Counted from the stretch's first letter, positions 25,401-34,061 are shown. The stretch is DNA of 34,222 bases from CAZWRV01 sp964636325 (GCA_964636325.1 CAZWRV010000066.1:1-34222), one strand, 5' to 3'. Numbers and translations: made by a program. Notes: generated from the sequence alone by a model not told the origin.

Positions 25401-26087
25401 ATGAGGCTGCCATTGAAATATTTCAATTTACATTCGCATTTTCCGGCGAGGCGGGATGACGAGATTGCCGTGCTGAACCTCTTTCCGGACATGCCTGACA
25501 TCGGCATGATCGTAAAAAAATCCGGCCTGTACTTCTCCGTGGGACTGCATCCCTGGCATCTGACATTGGAAGGAATTGAGGGGGCGATGGCCGTTGTAGA
25601 AAGGCTTGCGGCAGAAAGATCGGTGAAAGCGGCCGGGGAATGCGGCCTGGACCGGCTCGCGGAGGCGGATCTTGCGTTTCAGAGAGAAGTGTTGATCAGG
25701 CACTTTGAAATTGCAGAATCCGCAGGCAAGCCGCTGATAATCCACTGCGTGAGAGCTTATCCGGAACTGATCAAACTGAAAAAAGAATTGAGACCGGTGC
25801 TCCCGTGGATATGCCACGGGTTCAATGCAAGCAGGCAGGCGGCTGAACAGCTCGTCAGGCATGGAATTCATGTTTCGTTCGGGCCTGCGCTCCTGAAAAG
25901 CCGGAAGCTGCAGGAACTGGTCGCAGACTTTCCTGCTGATCACCTGTTCCTCGAAACCGACGACAAGGATACGGAGATAGGGCTCCTATATCAAAAGGCT
26001 TGCGAATGCCGAAACGTTGAGATGCCGTCCCTGAAGACGGCGATTAGTGAGAACGCCGAAAGGGTCTTCGGGATAAGGCTCCTCTGA
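25401..26087 (+). CDS. TatD-like metal-dependent hydrolase
   Basis: A 228-residue member of the TatD family within the amidohydrolase superfamily. The metal-site pattern is visible: His11 and His13 (NLHSHF in place of DTHCHL), Glu80 (AAGECGLD), His115 (PLIIHCVRAY), His139 (WICHGF) and Asp187 (LFLETDD). The SVGLHPW segment at about 46-52 is also characteristic. TatD enzymes are 3'-5' exonucleases/phosphoesterases acting on nucleic acids, and other members have unclear substrates. At 228 residues it is shorter than typical TatD (about 260) but keeps all ligands. The ATG at 25401 has only a weak AGGCGG upstream. Its last codons overlap a CTCCTCTGAAACTCG repeat box. It is followed 124 bp later by the RsbW-like gene. 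Confidence 0.88.
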   Translation: MRLPLKYFNLHSHFPARRDDEIAVLNLFPDMPDIGMIVKKSGLYFSVGLHPWHLTLEGIEGAMAVVERLAAERSVKAAGECGLDRLAEADLAFQREVLIRHFEIAESAGKPLIIHCVRAYPELIKLKKELRPVLPWICHGFNASRQAAEQLVRHGIHVSFGPALLKSRKLQELVADFPADHLFLETDDKDTEIGLLYQKACECRNVEMPSLKTAISENAERVFGIRLL

Positions 26088-26095
26088 AACTCGAA
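26079..26095. repeat. CTCCTCTGAAACTCG repeat box, short copy
   Basis: The first 15 bases of the second dispersed repeat family occur here, overlapping the TatD-like stop codon (CTC CTC TGA), then diverge to AAGATATAG. It matches the boxes at 27013, 34062 and 34200. Confidence 0.5.
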
Positions 26096-26211
26096 GATAT
26101 AGGGTTATGCGGAAAACCGTGGATACAATCCCGCAGGCCTGCTGGATTTTTCCCTAAGGCAATTTAGATTTGAATGTATTCCAAGCGAGTTTCCGGGAAT
26201 CTGAAGGGAAG

Positions 26212-26634
26212 ATGAAGGATTGTTCCATAGAAAGGCCGGCGAACTTCGAGAACATAGGAGCCTTCAGCGCCTTTGTAGAGGGGGCTCTGAAGAATCTTGA
26301 CCTTGCCGAGGAAAGCCGCCAAGGCTTCATGATGGCGGTGGACGAGGCCTTGACCAACGTCATAAGCTACGCATACGGCGGCGGGCCGGGCGACATAACC
26401 ATAAACATCCGCTTCAACGCGCGGAGCGTCAGTGTCGAGCTGGTGGATGCCGGCAAGGAGTTCGACCCGACGCAGCAGCAGGTGCCCGACTTCAACGTCC
26501 CGATCGAGGAAAGGAAGATCGGCGGCATGGGCATTCCTCTCATGAGGAATTTCACCGACGGCATAAGCTACTACCGGAAGGACGGCAGGAACCATTTCGT
26601 CTTAACAAAAAATATCGGAGGATCAAATGGCTGA
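26212..26634 (+). CDS. Anti-sigma-factor serine kinase-like protein (RsbW/SpoIIAB type)
   Basis: A 140-residue GHKL-type ATPase. The N box is FMMAVDEALTNVISYAYGG (Glu45, Asn49), the G1 box VDAGKEFDP (Asp79), and the G2 loop IGGMGIPLMRNFTD (Gly104-Gly107). This set is typical of HATPase_c_2 kinases that bind sigma factors and phosphorylate a STAS-domain antagonist. The ATG at 26212 (AAGGG just upstream) is preferred over a TTG at 26170, because it gives the usual family length. The next gene starts eight bases before its stop, so the pair is translated together, the classic kinase/antagonist arrangement. No sigma factor, PP2C phosphatase or sensor is present in the window, so the partner must be encoded elsewhere. 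Confidence 0.88.
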   Translation: MKDCSIERPANFENIGAFSAFVEGALKNLDLAEESRQGFMMAVDEALTNVISYAYGGGPGDITINIRFNARSVSVELVDAGKEFDPTQQQVPDFNVPIEERKIGGMGIPLMRNFTDGISYYRKDGRNHFVLTKNIGGSNG

Positions 26635-26989
26635 CTCAATGAAGGTGCTGGAGGAGTATAGGAACGGATTCCACATTTTGAGGATAACAAATCCGGTCTT
26701 GCTGGAGCCGCACATGGCGGACGAGATGACGAAGAAGCTTTCGTCGCTCTTCGACACCGGCGCCCAAAAGGTCATCATCGACATGGGCATGGTCACTAGG
26801 ATGACAAGCCTTTTCTTCAGGTCCTTCATCATCGCCGGGAAGAAGGCGAAGGAATGCAAGGCGAAGATGGCGTTCTGCAATGTGCCTCCCGCCATAAAGC
26901 AGGGCTTCGAGATGATGGGCTTCGGAAACTACTTCAGCATGTTCCCCGACGAAACGAAGGCTATCGAGAATTTCGGCAGCGTGAAGTGA
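26627..26989 (+). CDS. STAS-domain anti-anti-sigma factor-like protein
   Basis: A 120-residue SpoIIAA/RsbV-like STAS domain, with GGAGG five bases before the ATG and eight bases of overlap with the kinase gene. The fold order is visible: FHILRITNPVL, a first helix ADEMTKKLSSLFDTG, AQKVIIDMGMVTRMTSLFFRSFI, then KAKECKAKMAFCNVPPAIKQGFEMMGFGNYFSMF and DETKAIENF. By alignment Ser61 (in RMTSLFF) takes the position of the phosphorylated Ser in the usual DSSG motif, but the surrounding D, second S and G are replaced by T, L and F, so the switch site is atypical. It is expected to titrate the neighbouring kinase in partner-switching control. Convergent with the giant gene ending at 27153. Confidence 0.85.
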   Translation: MADSMKVLEEYRNGFHILRITNPVLLEPHMADEMTKKLSSLFDTGAQKVIIDMGMVTRMTSLFFRSFIIAGKKAKECKAKMAFCNVPPAIKQGFEMMGFGNYFSMFPDETKAIENFGSVK

Positions 26990-27012
26990 GGTTCAGATTT
27001 TCCGACCTGCTA

Positions 27013-27133
27013 CTCTGAAACTCGCCCGTCTTTGCCGCGAACTTTGTCGTTATCTTTGTCGAGGAAGGGGCACCGGTCTCGGTGCCCGCGGACGGCGAGC
27101 CACTGTGAGCCGTGTTGCGGCAACGTTGCTCAC
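27013..27133. repeat. CTCTGAAACTCG repeat box followed by two strong hairpins
   Basis: Positions 27013-27061 carry the repeat box seen at 34062 (CTCTGAAACTCGCCC, then TTTGTCGTTATCTTTGTCG with a 12-base insertion). Behind it are a perfect 8-bp hairpin GGGCACCG-GTCT-CGGTGCCC (27068-27087) and a nested stem GTGAGC...GCTCAC (27105-27133, inner GTTG/CAAC). The stretch fills the 163-bp gap between the convergent STAS and giant genes, and may stop transcription from both sides although no T-run is present. Confidence 0.55.
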
Positions 27134-27152
27134 GCTAGACCGCCGCGGCCGG

Positions 27153-30100
27153 CTACGGTATCTCCTCGATGTCGAGGGCGTCGTAGCAGACGTCGCCGGT
27201 CGGGCTGTTGTGGAAGCAGACCTGCCAGTGCGGTGATGCGTCGAGCGTCCTGAACTCCCCCTCGAACAGCTCCCATTCGTTCAATCTCGGGGTCTTGGTG
27301 TTTCCCAGCCATGGCGCCGAGCAGATGTCGCCGGCCATGGACATGCTGAAGCCGCCCGCTTCCGGCGTTGTCCTCTTGATGGCGATGCGCACCTTGTATT
27401 TTTTGTTCGGCGGCAGCCAGGCGTTCCAAGTGATATGCGTGCGGCCTCCTTTCGGTACGAGCAGACAGCCTCTGCCGCGGTATGCGCCGTCGAACACGAT
27501 GCGTGGGGCGCGTTCCAGCTTGTCGTAACGCCCGCCTTCTTGCGCAAAAAGACCGTCATATTCCCATCCGCCGTCCGCCAACGGCAGCAGCAGTCCGAAA
27601 TTTGACGATTCAAAATCGGAGTTCATGACGAAGGGTCCGACGCACGCGTACGCCTCCTCGTGTCCGCCGCCGTCAAATGCCAGCTTCGCGACCGCGCTTT
27701 CGAAAGTTTCCAACTTGCCGAGGTCCGCCTTGATTTTGATTTCCGAAATTCCGGACGGGGGGACGCTGAAGCCTGCCGACAAAGGCTCGAAGCCTATCTC
27801 CTTCGATTGTTCCATGGCTATCTTGAACTGGCCGGACAACGGGCTGCCTGTGCGGTTACGCAGGGAAAGAACCATTTCCTTTTCGCCGCTGCGCCGCAAC
27901 CTTGCGTCCAGCGGTCCCACGATGCGTGCCGGTAGCAGCCAGTCCGTCTTCTTCGACGAGAACCATCCGCGGTTCCATTCCGCCTCCAGCAGGAGGTCGA
28001 CGCGTTCGCCGACCTTGGCATCGGCGCCCGCTGAGCAGTTGAGTTTTACTGTGGTTGGGACTCCGGGTTCCGCCTTTACTTCTACCGGTTCGCCTCCGAA
28101 CCCCGAAGGGCCTGTCACGCGCATGGCCAGTTCCAGCGGGTCGGGATTTATATTAAGGACTGTCGCTTCGCCGCTCACGGCAGTTCCCTTTGGCAGTCCG
28201 AGCGGGAGCATCCGTTTTTCGATCAAGGGTTCGCTCTCATTTACTAGCAGCGCGGCGGAATATTTGTCGGCCGGAATTTCGAATTCCCAGTTGCCGCCGC
28301 GGTTCTCGCCTTCAAGCCTACTGACGCCCTGCCAGGTCACGCGCCAGGCGGCGCGGACGGGGCCCCAGCCGCCGGTCGATACGGAGACTTTCTTGCCGCC
28401 CGCCTCTTTGACATTATGAACAAGAACAAGCGCTCCCTTATTGTTATCATCGCCGCGCAGCATGAGACGGGCGTCCACGTCGGCGTCGGCGCGGACGCCG
28501 ACGGTGTCCATGAAGCGGGCGCGCAGCAGGAACGGATTGACGATTTTTCTGATAGCCGCCACCCGTCCGGCCCATGGCCGAAGGAAGTCATAGTGTTTGC
28601 CTGCGATTCCGCCTGCCTGTGTCTTGTCCTTGTCGGCGTCGTGAAGCATCTCGTTCATGCGGTAGGCGTTCATGAAGACGTTTTCGACGGCGACCTCCGG
28701 CTTGCCGTTGGAGGAACCTCCCACGACGATCAGGTCCGGGAAGGTGTATCGGAACATTTCCAGAGCGTTGTTGTTTCCCATCAGGCCCCAGTCGCCGAAC
28801 TGCTGGTAGACGTCGGAGCATCCTTCCATGCCGATCACGAGGTCTGGGTTGATTTCGCGGCCTTCCTCCTTGCATCGCCGGATCATGCGCAATTGTCCGC
28901 GGCCCCAGTCCCCGGTCGTGGCATGGTCGTCGTCATAGTTAATGCTCGGAAGGGCTGAACCGATGGCGAATCCGTCGAAATAGATGCCGTCGGCATCGTA
29001 GTCGCGGAGGAATTTCAGAGTCCAGTCGCCCAGGTATCGGTTGAACTCCATTTTTCCGCTGTCGCACATCATTTCCGCATGCAGATACGGCGTCGATGCG
29101 CTGCCGTCCGGTTCAATGACTCTGACGCGCCTGAAGAAGTCCTTGTCGGGGAGCTCCTTCCAGTCCTTTTCAGGAATATATTTGCGAGGCAGGTTTCCAA
29201 GGAACTTGTTTTCGCGGTTGTATCCGGGGTTGAAGAGGTGGCCCTGGATGTAGTAGTTGGAGTGCGCGCCGAGCTCATGGATTTTGCGGTTGCTCCAGCG
29301 GAGATTGTCAGTTCCGCCATACCATGGGGACGGGAACGGATATACTCCGCATGCGCCGTTCATTGTCGCCATATAGCCCCACGTGGCGACGAGGCCGCAG
29401 CCGTTGGCGGCGCATTTTTCCGCGGAGCTGACGAGGTTCTGATCGAAGGGGCCCTGCCAGAGGGGGCCGCCCGAGACGTAGCCGTCGCTCTCGCGGAACC
29501 AGCGCGGGGTGTTCCCCTTCCTGAACCAGCTATCCGCCCATTCGCGGTAGCGGTCGGCCGCCCAGTGCCAGTCTCCTGAATGCAGTCCGATCACCGCGTC
29601 GGGGGCGTCGTAATTCTGCCCCTTGCGGAGGCGTATCCATTTTCTCAGGCCCATCCCCAGCACGGCGCCGTCGGACGATCCTTTGAACATGAACTGGGTG
29701 GTGGTGAAACTGTTGTCGTAGGATGAGAGATAGAGTCCGGCGTTTTTACCCTTGTCGTAAAGATCCACATAGCCCATGCTCAGCATGCCCGGCCATGTCC
29801 AATAGCGCGGATATGCGAAGCTCTGTGAGGCCGGGTTCGGTATCTTCCATCCCTGGGTGAACGGAACGATCAATATGTCGTCCTTGGCGTCTCCGCCTAC
29901 GGAAAGGTTGCTGAGGATCGGGAAATCGACCGCCACGATTTCATCTTCGCCGGCATATCTGACGTGGAGACGGCCTCTGATCAGATCCGTATCGCCGGCT
30001 TCAAGTTCCCCGTCCACCAGGATCATGCCGTCCAGCATGGAATAGGAGAATGTAAATTTCTCGCCTGCCCCGCCGGCTTTGACGACGCGCGCGTCGTGGA

Positions 30101-31739
30101 GCTGTCCGTCCAAGGACGACAGGGTTTCCAGCCGCCCTGTTCCATTCAACTTGCGTTCGGTTATGATGAAAAGCGGCTGCCCCTGTCCTCCGGGCATATC
30201 GAAGGTCATCCCTGTCCTTGCGTCCTTCAGCCCCCCGAGTTGCGCGCTCAGGCCTGTGATGCGGAAGGAAGCGCATGGGCCTCTGACGATGAAGTCCGAA
30301 GCAGCTCCGGGGACGTAGACTGCGGACGGATTTGAGATAGAGGCGAGGTCGGAGGAACGGAGAGGGGCAGGTGTTGGAGATGCTAGCAGGCGGAAGCGGA
30401 AGCGCAGTTCATCCTCGGGAGAGAAAGAGGCGATGTCGCCGCCGTCCGGAACCGGATTCCATGTCCTGCCGCCGTCGGAGGACGATTCAACTGCCGCCGG
30501 AGGCTTTTCGGAGTTCCGCGCAAAAACAAGGCGGCGCCACGATTTGAGGCCGTGCGGCTTTAGCGGCGAACTTATTGCCACCATTTCGGCCATCGGTTTG
30601 AGGGTGCTGGCCGGCAGAACTGTGTCGTCCGCGGGCGGTTTTTCGCCGGAAATCAACAGCGCGGCCTGGTCGAGGCGGATTCCGCCGTGCCAGTTGTTGA
30701 ATATCCATGTGTGCTCGCCTGCCGCGAGCTTGTAGACAGGGCCCGGGCGCCACGCCCAGGTGTCGGCCTTCCAGCCGTCGTTCGGCGCCGCGTCCTGGTT
30801 GTTGCGTTCGTCCCCGTCTACAGACTCGGCATGGCTCCACGAGGCCGCGAATGGGATGTTCGCACGATACCAGGCCTGATAAGTTCCTCCTTCGGCAAGC
30901 TCGAACTTGAAGGTCATGCTGTTTGCAAAGTCTATGGCCTGCATGCACGAGGCGCGGGCATCCTGCCGGATTCCGCCGCGCGGATCGAGGGAGAGCGCGG
31001 TCGCATGCTCGGCTTCCATGACCACATGCTTTTCTCCTGGCCGCTGGACTGCGCGGACGGCCGGACGCAAGGTGCCGTTGTCGAAAAAGCACCCCTGAAG
31101 CGATGCGAAGCGCAGGGGAAGCATGTCTTCGTCGGCCTTCTCTCCCTGCACTACTAGCGAAGCGTCGTCGATGTCGGCAGTCCCTTCCCAAACATGGAAT
31201 GCGGCGGAAATAGACGAGGCCTTCGGATCGGGCGTGAATACGAAATCATACGGCTTCCATTCCGGCGACAATCTCACTTTTCGGCATAGCGAAGGCAGAT
31301 AAATGATCTTTTGTTCGCCCATCTTCAACTGCGCCAGATCCGTGGAGTTGAACGCCCCGCCGACGTTTTCAACGCCGCTCTGGTAGCAATACATCAGGAG
31401 TTCGCCGGTTCCGCGCGCCCATACCGAGAGCACGAAGGTCTTCTTGAGATCGGGAAGGCGCAGCGGCTGATAGACAGCGGCCTCGGTCTTTCCGGAAGGG
31501 ATTCGGAGCTGGACATATTTCTTTCCGCCGTGCGCGCCTTCCCCGATCACAGCCACTCCGCCGGCCGGAGTGCCTTCGTGCCTTCGCCATCCGAAAGTCG
31601 CCGAATCCGGATTGGCCTCTTCAAAGCCAGGGTCGGATAGCAGCTCGATCGCGGCAAGATCATGAGCAAACAATAGTACGACTGCAAAAGCAAAAGCTGT
31701 TCCGGCTATCCGGCCCGCCACCAGCATATTCTTATTCAT
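27153..31739 (-). CDS. Giant secreted multidomain glycosidase-like protein (DUF6259-like core)
   Basis: A 1528-residue exported protein. The ATG at 31739 is preferred over a GTG at 31745 because GAGGTGA lies a few bases before the ATG; the signal peptide is GRIAGTAFAFAVVLLFAHDLAA. Modules in order: a CBM4/9-like domain (about 35-200, LLSDPGFEEANPD to WEGTADIDDASLVV); a second binding-like domain (about 240-370, VMEAEHATALSLDP, AGGTYQAWYRAN-like, LAAGEHTWIFNNWHGGIRLDQAALLI); a short SSDGGRTWNPV sialidase-type repeat; and a catalytic-like core (about 490-1080) with GLYLSSYDNS, GDWHWAADRYREWADSWF, DGIYFDGFAIGS (Asp922 a candidate acid) and GMEGCSD. Ig-like beta regions follow, then a C-terminal CBM4/9-like domain (MNSDFESSNFG to CYDALDIEEIP). 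The core resembles DUF6259. It is the last gene of the right-end regulator/pseudopilin/enzyme cluster. Confidence 0.8.
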   Translation of the reverse strand: MNKNMLVAGRIAGTAFAFAVVLLFAHDLAAIELLSDPGFEEANPDSATFGWRRHEGTPAGGVAVIGEGAHGGKKYVQLRIPSGKTEAAVYQPLRLPDLKKTFVLSVWARGTGELLMYCYQSGVENVGGAFNSTDLAQLKMGEQKIIYLPSLCRKVRLSPEWKPYDFVFTPDPKASSISAAFHVWEGTADIDDASLVVQGEKADEDMLPLRFASLQGCFFDNGTLRPAVRAVQRPGEKHVVMEAEHATALSLDPRGGIRQDARASCMQAIDFANSMTFKFELAEGGTYQAWYRANIPFAASWSHAESVDGDERNNQDAAPNDGWKADTWAWRPGPVYKLAAGEHTWIFNNWHGGIRLDQAALLISGEKPPADDTVLPASTLKPMAEMVAISSPLKPHGLKSWRRLVFARNSEKPPAAVESSSDGGRTWNPVPDGGDIASFSPEDELRFRFRLLASPTPAPLRSSDLASISNPSAVYVPGAASDFIVRGPCASFRITGLSAQLGGLKDARTGMTFDMPGGQGQPLFIITERKLNGTGRLETLSSLDGQLHDARVVKAGGAGEKFTFSYSMLDGMILVDGELEAGDTDLIRGRLHVRYAGEDEIVAVDFPILSNLSVGGDAKDDILIVPFTQGWKIPNPASQSFAYPRYWTWPGMLSMGYVDLYDKGKNAGLYLSSYDNSFTTTQFMFKGSSDGAVLGMGLRKWIRLRKGQNYDAPDAVIGLHSGDWHWAADRYREWADSWFRKGNTPRWFRESDGYVSGGPLWQGPFDQNLVSSAEKCAANGCGLVATWGYMATMNGACGVYPFPSPWYGGTDNLRWSNRKIHELGAHSNYYIQGHLFNPGYNRENKFLGNLPRKYIPEKDWKELPDKDFFRRVRVIEPDGSASTPYLHAEMMCDSGKMEFNRYLGDWTLKFLRDYDADGIYFDGFAIGSALPSINYDDDHATTGDWGRGQLRMIRRCKEEGREINPDLVIGMEGCSDVYQQFGDWGLMGNNNALEMFRYTFPDLIVVGGSSNGKPEVAVENVFMNAYRMNEMLHDADKDKTQAGGIAGKHYDFLRPWAGRVAAIRKIVNPFLLRARFMDTVGVRADADVDARLMLRGDDNNKGALVLVHNVKEAGGKKVSVSTGGWGPVRAAWRVTWQGVSRLEGENRGGNWEFEIPADKYSAALLVNESEPLIEKRMLPLGLPKGTAVSGEATVLNINPDPLELAMRVTGPSGFGGEPVEVKAEPGVPTTVKLNCSAGADAKVGERVDLLLEAEWNRGWFSSKKTDWLLPARIVGPLDARLRRSGEKEMVLSLRNRTGSPLSGQFKIAMEQSKEIGFEPLSAGFSVPPSGISEIKIKADLGKLETFESAVAKLAFDGGGHEEAYACVGPFVMNSDFESSNFGLLLPLADGGWEYDGLFAQEGGRYDKLERAPRIVFDGAYRGRGCLLVPKGGRTHITWNAWLPPNKKYKVRIAIKRTTPEAGGFSMSMAGDICSAPWLGNTKTPRLNEWELFEGEFRTLDASPHWQVCFHNSPTGDVCYDALDIEEIP

Positions 31740-31761
31740 ATTCACCTCGTCGCTGCAAATT

Positions 31762-31926
31762 TATACTCATTTAGCGTGAAAATTGACATTTTGACGAGCG
31801 AGATTTGGGATTGGATTTTTTCGTTCCGACCGAGCGGCGACATGAATGTCGTCCGAGGAAGGAACGGAAAAATACGGCCCAAAGATGCTCGCCGCAAGGC
31901 GGTTGCGGCCTTTTGGTTTTGCCCTG
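31762..31926 (+). repeat. Half copy of the TATACTC dispersed repeat
   Basis: This begins with TATACTCATTTAG (31762-31774), 23 bp upstream of the giant's start, and runs to about 31926, where it abuts the pseudopilin stop. Bases 31787-31921 match the copy at 22176-22310 with about four differences, in the opposite orientation; the right half of the element is missing. It therefore fills nearly all of the 189-bp gap between two genes that should be cotranscribed, and its stems would be present in the mRNA leader of the giant. Confidence 0.72.
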
Positions 31927-31928
31927 CC

Positions 31929-32621
31929 TCACGGATACCAGTAGTCCGGATTGACCGGATCGGTCGCCATGTATGCGCCCCTGTCCCACCATGAAGCATG
32001 GCCGTCCCAGAATGCCGTGTTAACCCCGTTCCGGTGGTAAAATCCGAACCCGTTCGTGATGGAATCGTAGGCCCGGTGCGAATTGTAGTCGCATCGTGTT
32101 CCCGGCACGCCCCAGTCGTCTCTCGGCTTGCCTTCCACGATCATGAACTTCTGCCAGGGGTTTTTGATCTGCGGCAGCCTGAACGGATCGCAGAAGGGGG
32201 CGGGCGAATCGGCCTTCGTCATTATGCAGACGTTCGAGCAGTAGTTGAACCACGGGCTATCGCCGTAATATCTAGAATTCATCGGGCACATTCCGATCCC
32301 GCCGGTCTGAGGCTTGCTGCTCAGTCCATGCAGATGCCCCTCGTCCCTGAGCGTCACTATCCATACCGTGACTTTGTTGAAGCTTTGCAGGACGTATTCC
32401 CCGTTGTCGGCGGAATAGTTCGCGTTCGCCAGGGCCATCTGCTTCAGGTTGTTCGTGCAGATTATGCCCTTCGCCGAATTCCGCGCCTCCTTCAGCGCGG
32501 GCAGAAGCATGCTCGCCAGAATCGCTATGATCGCGATGACCACAAGCAGCTCAATGAGAGTAAAGGATTTCGGCCGTTCCGGCGCCGCGCGCTTATGAAC
32601 AATTCTCATGCGACGTTCCAT
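31929..32621 (-). CDS. Orphan pseudopilin-like secreted protein
   Basis: A 230-residue protein with AAAGGAG before the ATG. An 18-residue basic leader precedes KSFTLIELLVVIAIIAIL-ASMLLPAL (residues about 18-44), then KEARNSAKGIICTNNLKQMALANANYSADN. The C-terminal HRNGVNTAFWDGHASWW is a clear H-Xn-DG motif, and the protein ends with a short DPVNPDYWYP tail, in the usual place for this family. As in the other three, Ser replaces or precedes the expected Gly at the cleavage site. It is 32 bp downstream of the GntR-solute-binding regulator and upstream of the 1528-residue secreted protein, so it is the middle gene of an apparent three-gene cluster. The stop codon touches the edge of a dispersed repeat copy. 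Confidence 0.9.
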   Translation of the reverse strand: MERRMRIVHKRAAPERPKSFTLIELLVVIAIIAILASMLLPALKEARNSAKGIICTNNLKQMALANANYSADNGEYVLQSFNKVTVWIVTLRDEGHLHGLSSKPQTGGIGMCPMNSRYYGDSPWFNYCSNVCIMTKADSPAPFCDPFRLPQIKNPWQKFMIVEGKPRDDWGVPGTRCDYNSHRAYDSITNGFGFYHRNGVNTAFWDGHASWWDRGAYMATDPVNPDYWYP

Positions 32622-32653
32622 TTCTTACTCCTTTCCATGTTGTGAGCTATTTG

Positions 32654-34057
32654 CTATTTTCGCAATTTTGAAATTGCCTCGATGTGCCTGGCAAGGTCGT
32701 TTGCCTTCCTTATTATGTTGCCGGCGGCCTGTTCCGCGCCGAGGCCCATTGAAAGGAAGCGGTTCATTTCCGGATCGATGACCTGGCGGAGGATTTCAAC
32801 CTGGATGGGGCTTGACAGGCGAGGGACAAGGCTTCTGTCGTGGAAATGGACTATCTCATCCGCCTTCAGCGTCGCCGGATATTTGCGCGGCGGGTCGGAG
32901 ATGCTCGCACGGCGGACCGGGATCTTGGAAATTCCGGCGAATATGTCCTGCGCCTCCTTGCCCATCAGGAAAGAGAGAAAGTGGCCGACGGCAACCGGAT
33001 TTTTCGTCCTGGAGGACACAGCCAGGCCGGATGCGCCAAAAAGCTGTCCGCCCCTCGGCGCAGGACGGACAAGAAAGCCGCCGCTGTTCTCAAGCACCTC
33101 CCTCTGCAGGTTCCAGTCCAGCAGAATGACGCCTTTGCCGGCGTAGAATTTGTCGCGGACGCTCTCACCCTTAGCGACGGATTCCATCACATCCAGGTGC
33201 ATTCCGGCATAGCTCCGTATGCGCGCCAGTATTTCAATCCACGCCCTCCTTGACCTTGCAGATTCGTCCAGGAGGATATTCTCCCTGAAAAGGTCGATGC
33301 CTTCCGCCGCGATGAAACCGGAATATCCGAGCAGGTTCCAGCCCGGAAGGGCGTTCACATCCGCCTTATGCAGTTTCTCCTTGATGACCTGGCAGTGTTC
33401 CGCGAACTCCGCCAGGCTGTTCTCTCCGGAAAGCGGCTCGATCCCCAGCTTCTCAATGAGCTTCCTGTTGTAGACGATCACCGGAAGATTCATCCAGATG
33501 GGCGCCCACCAAACACCTTTCCAAGCCGAAAGGAAGCCGAGTACCCCAGGAAAGTATTCGCCCGGCTTGCCGGGGAACGAAAGGAAAGGAGACATATCCG
33601 CGATTTCCCCGTTTTCAATCAGCGCAGGCATCTGCCATGCCGAAACCAGTCTGAGGTCGTTCATTGCCGTTTCGTGAGGCCGGCCGCTTGTAATGACAAT
33701 CCTGATATGCGGGTTTGTTCTCTCGAAAATCCGTATTATTTCCTCCCAGGCTGCCAGTTCCACCTTGGAACTCGTCGTCGGGGAAAAGCGTATCAGGATG
33801 TGGCCGCTGCTGTTCCAGGCGAAGCCGCCATGCGCGTCGCCGTCGGCGTCCGGCCCCCTCTCCGAAACGAATATCCCCTTGCCGGTGACAGTGTTCAGGC
33901 GCCCCTTATTCACGAGGGCCTTTATCGCCTGGTTGACCGTGAACACCGAGCTGTTGAAGCGCCCGGCCATCTCCAGCGTAGTCGGCAGCTTCTGCCCCGG
34001 CGAAAGATCCGAGCAGAGCCCCTCCACCTTCATCAATATCCTCTCAGCCTCGGTCAT
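32654..34057 (-). CDS. GntR-type HTH fused to ABC-type sugar-binding domain (cytosolic regulator)
   Basis: A 467-residue protein. The ATG at 34057 has GAGGAG four bases upstream and is preferred over 34081, which lies inside a repeat box. Residues about 1-68 are a GntR winged helix (GLCSDLSPGQKLPTTLEMAGRFNSSVFTVNQAIKALVNKG, TVTGKGIFVSE). Residues about 85-467 resemble an extracellular solute-binding protein of the sugar ABC transporter type (AAWEEIIRIFERTNPHIRIVI, GVWWAPIWMNLPVIVYNRKLIEKLGIEP, KFYAGKGVILLDWNLQREVL, GGQLFGASGLAVSSRTKNPVAVGHFLSFLMGKEAQDIFAG). There is no signal peptide, so it is a cytosolic sensor-regulator built from a transporter component. The pseudopilin and the giant secreted protein follow on the same strand, the likely target genes. 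Same architecture as the gene at 14205. Confidence 0.85.
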   Translation of the reverse strand: MTEAERILMKVEGLCSDLSPGQKLPTTLEMAGRFNSSVFTVNQAIKALVNKGRLNTVTGKGIFVSERGPDADGDAHGGFAWNSSGHILIRFSPTTSSKVELAAWEEIIRIFERTNPHIRIVITSGRPHETAMNDLRLVSAWQMPALIENGEIADMSPFLSFPGKPGEYFPGVLGFLSAWKGVWWAPIWMNLPVIVYNRKLIEKLGIEPLSGENSLAEFAEHCQVIKEKLHKADVNALPGWNLLGYSGFIAAEGIDLFRENILLDESARSRRAWIEILARIRSYAGMHLDVMESVAKGESVRDKFYAGKGVILLDWNLQREVLENSGGFLVRPAPRGGQLFGASGLAVSSRTKNPVAVGHFLSFLMGKEAQDIFAGISKIPVRRASISDPPRKYPATLKADEIVHFHDRSLVPRLSSPIQVEILRQVIDPEMNRFLSMGLGAEQAAGNIIRKANDLARHIEAISKLRK

Positions 34058-34061
34058 GGAT

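Noticed and set aside
31776..31994. Small conserved protein encoded by the repeat (WDWIFSFRPSGDMN frame shared by both copies)
   Set aside because: The shared frame ends at the limit of the DNA repeat and differs after it; the conservation is explained by the DNA identity.
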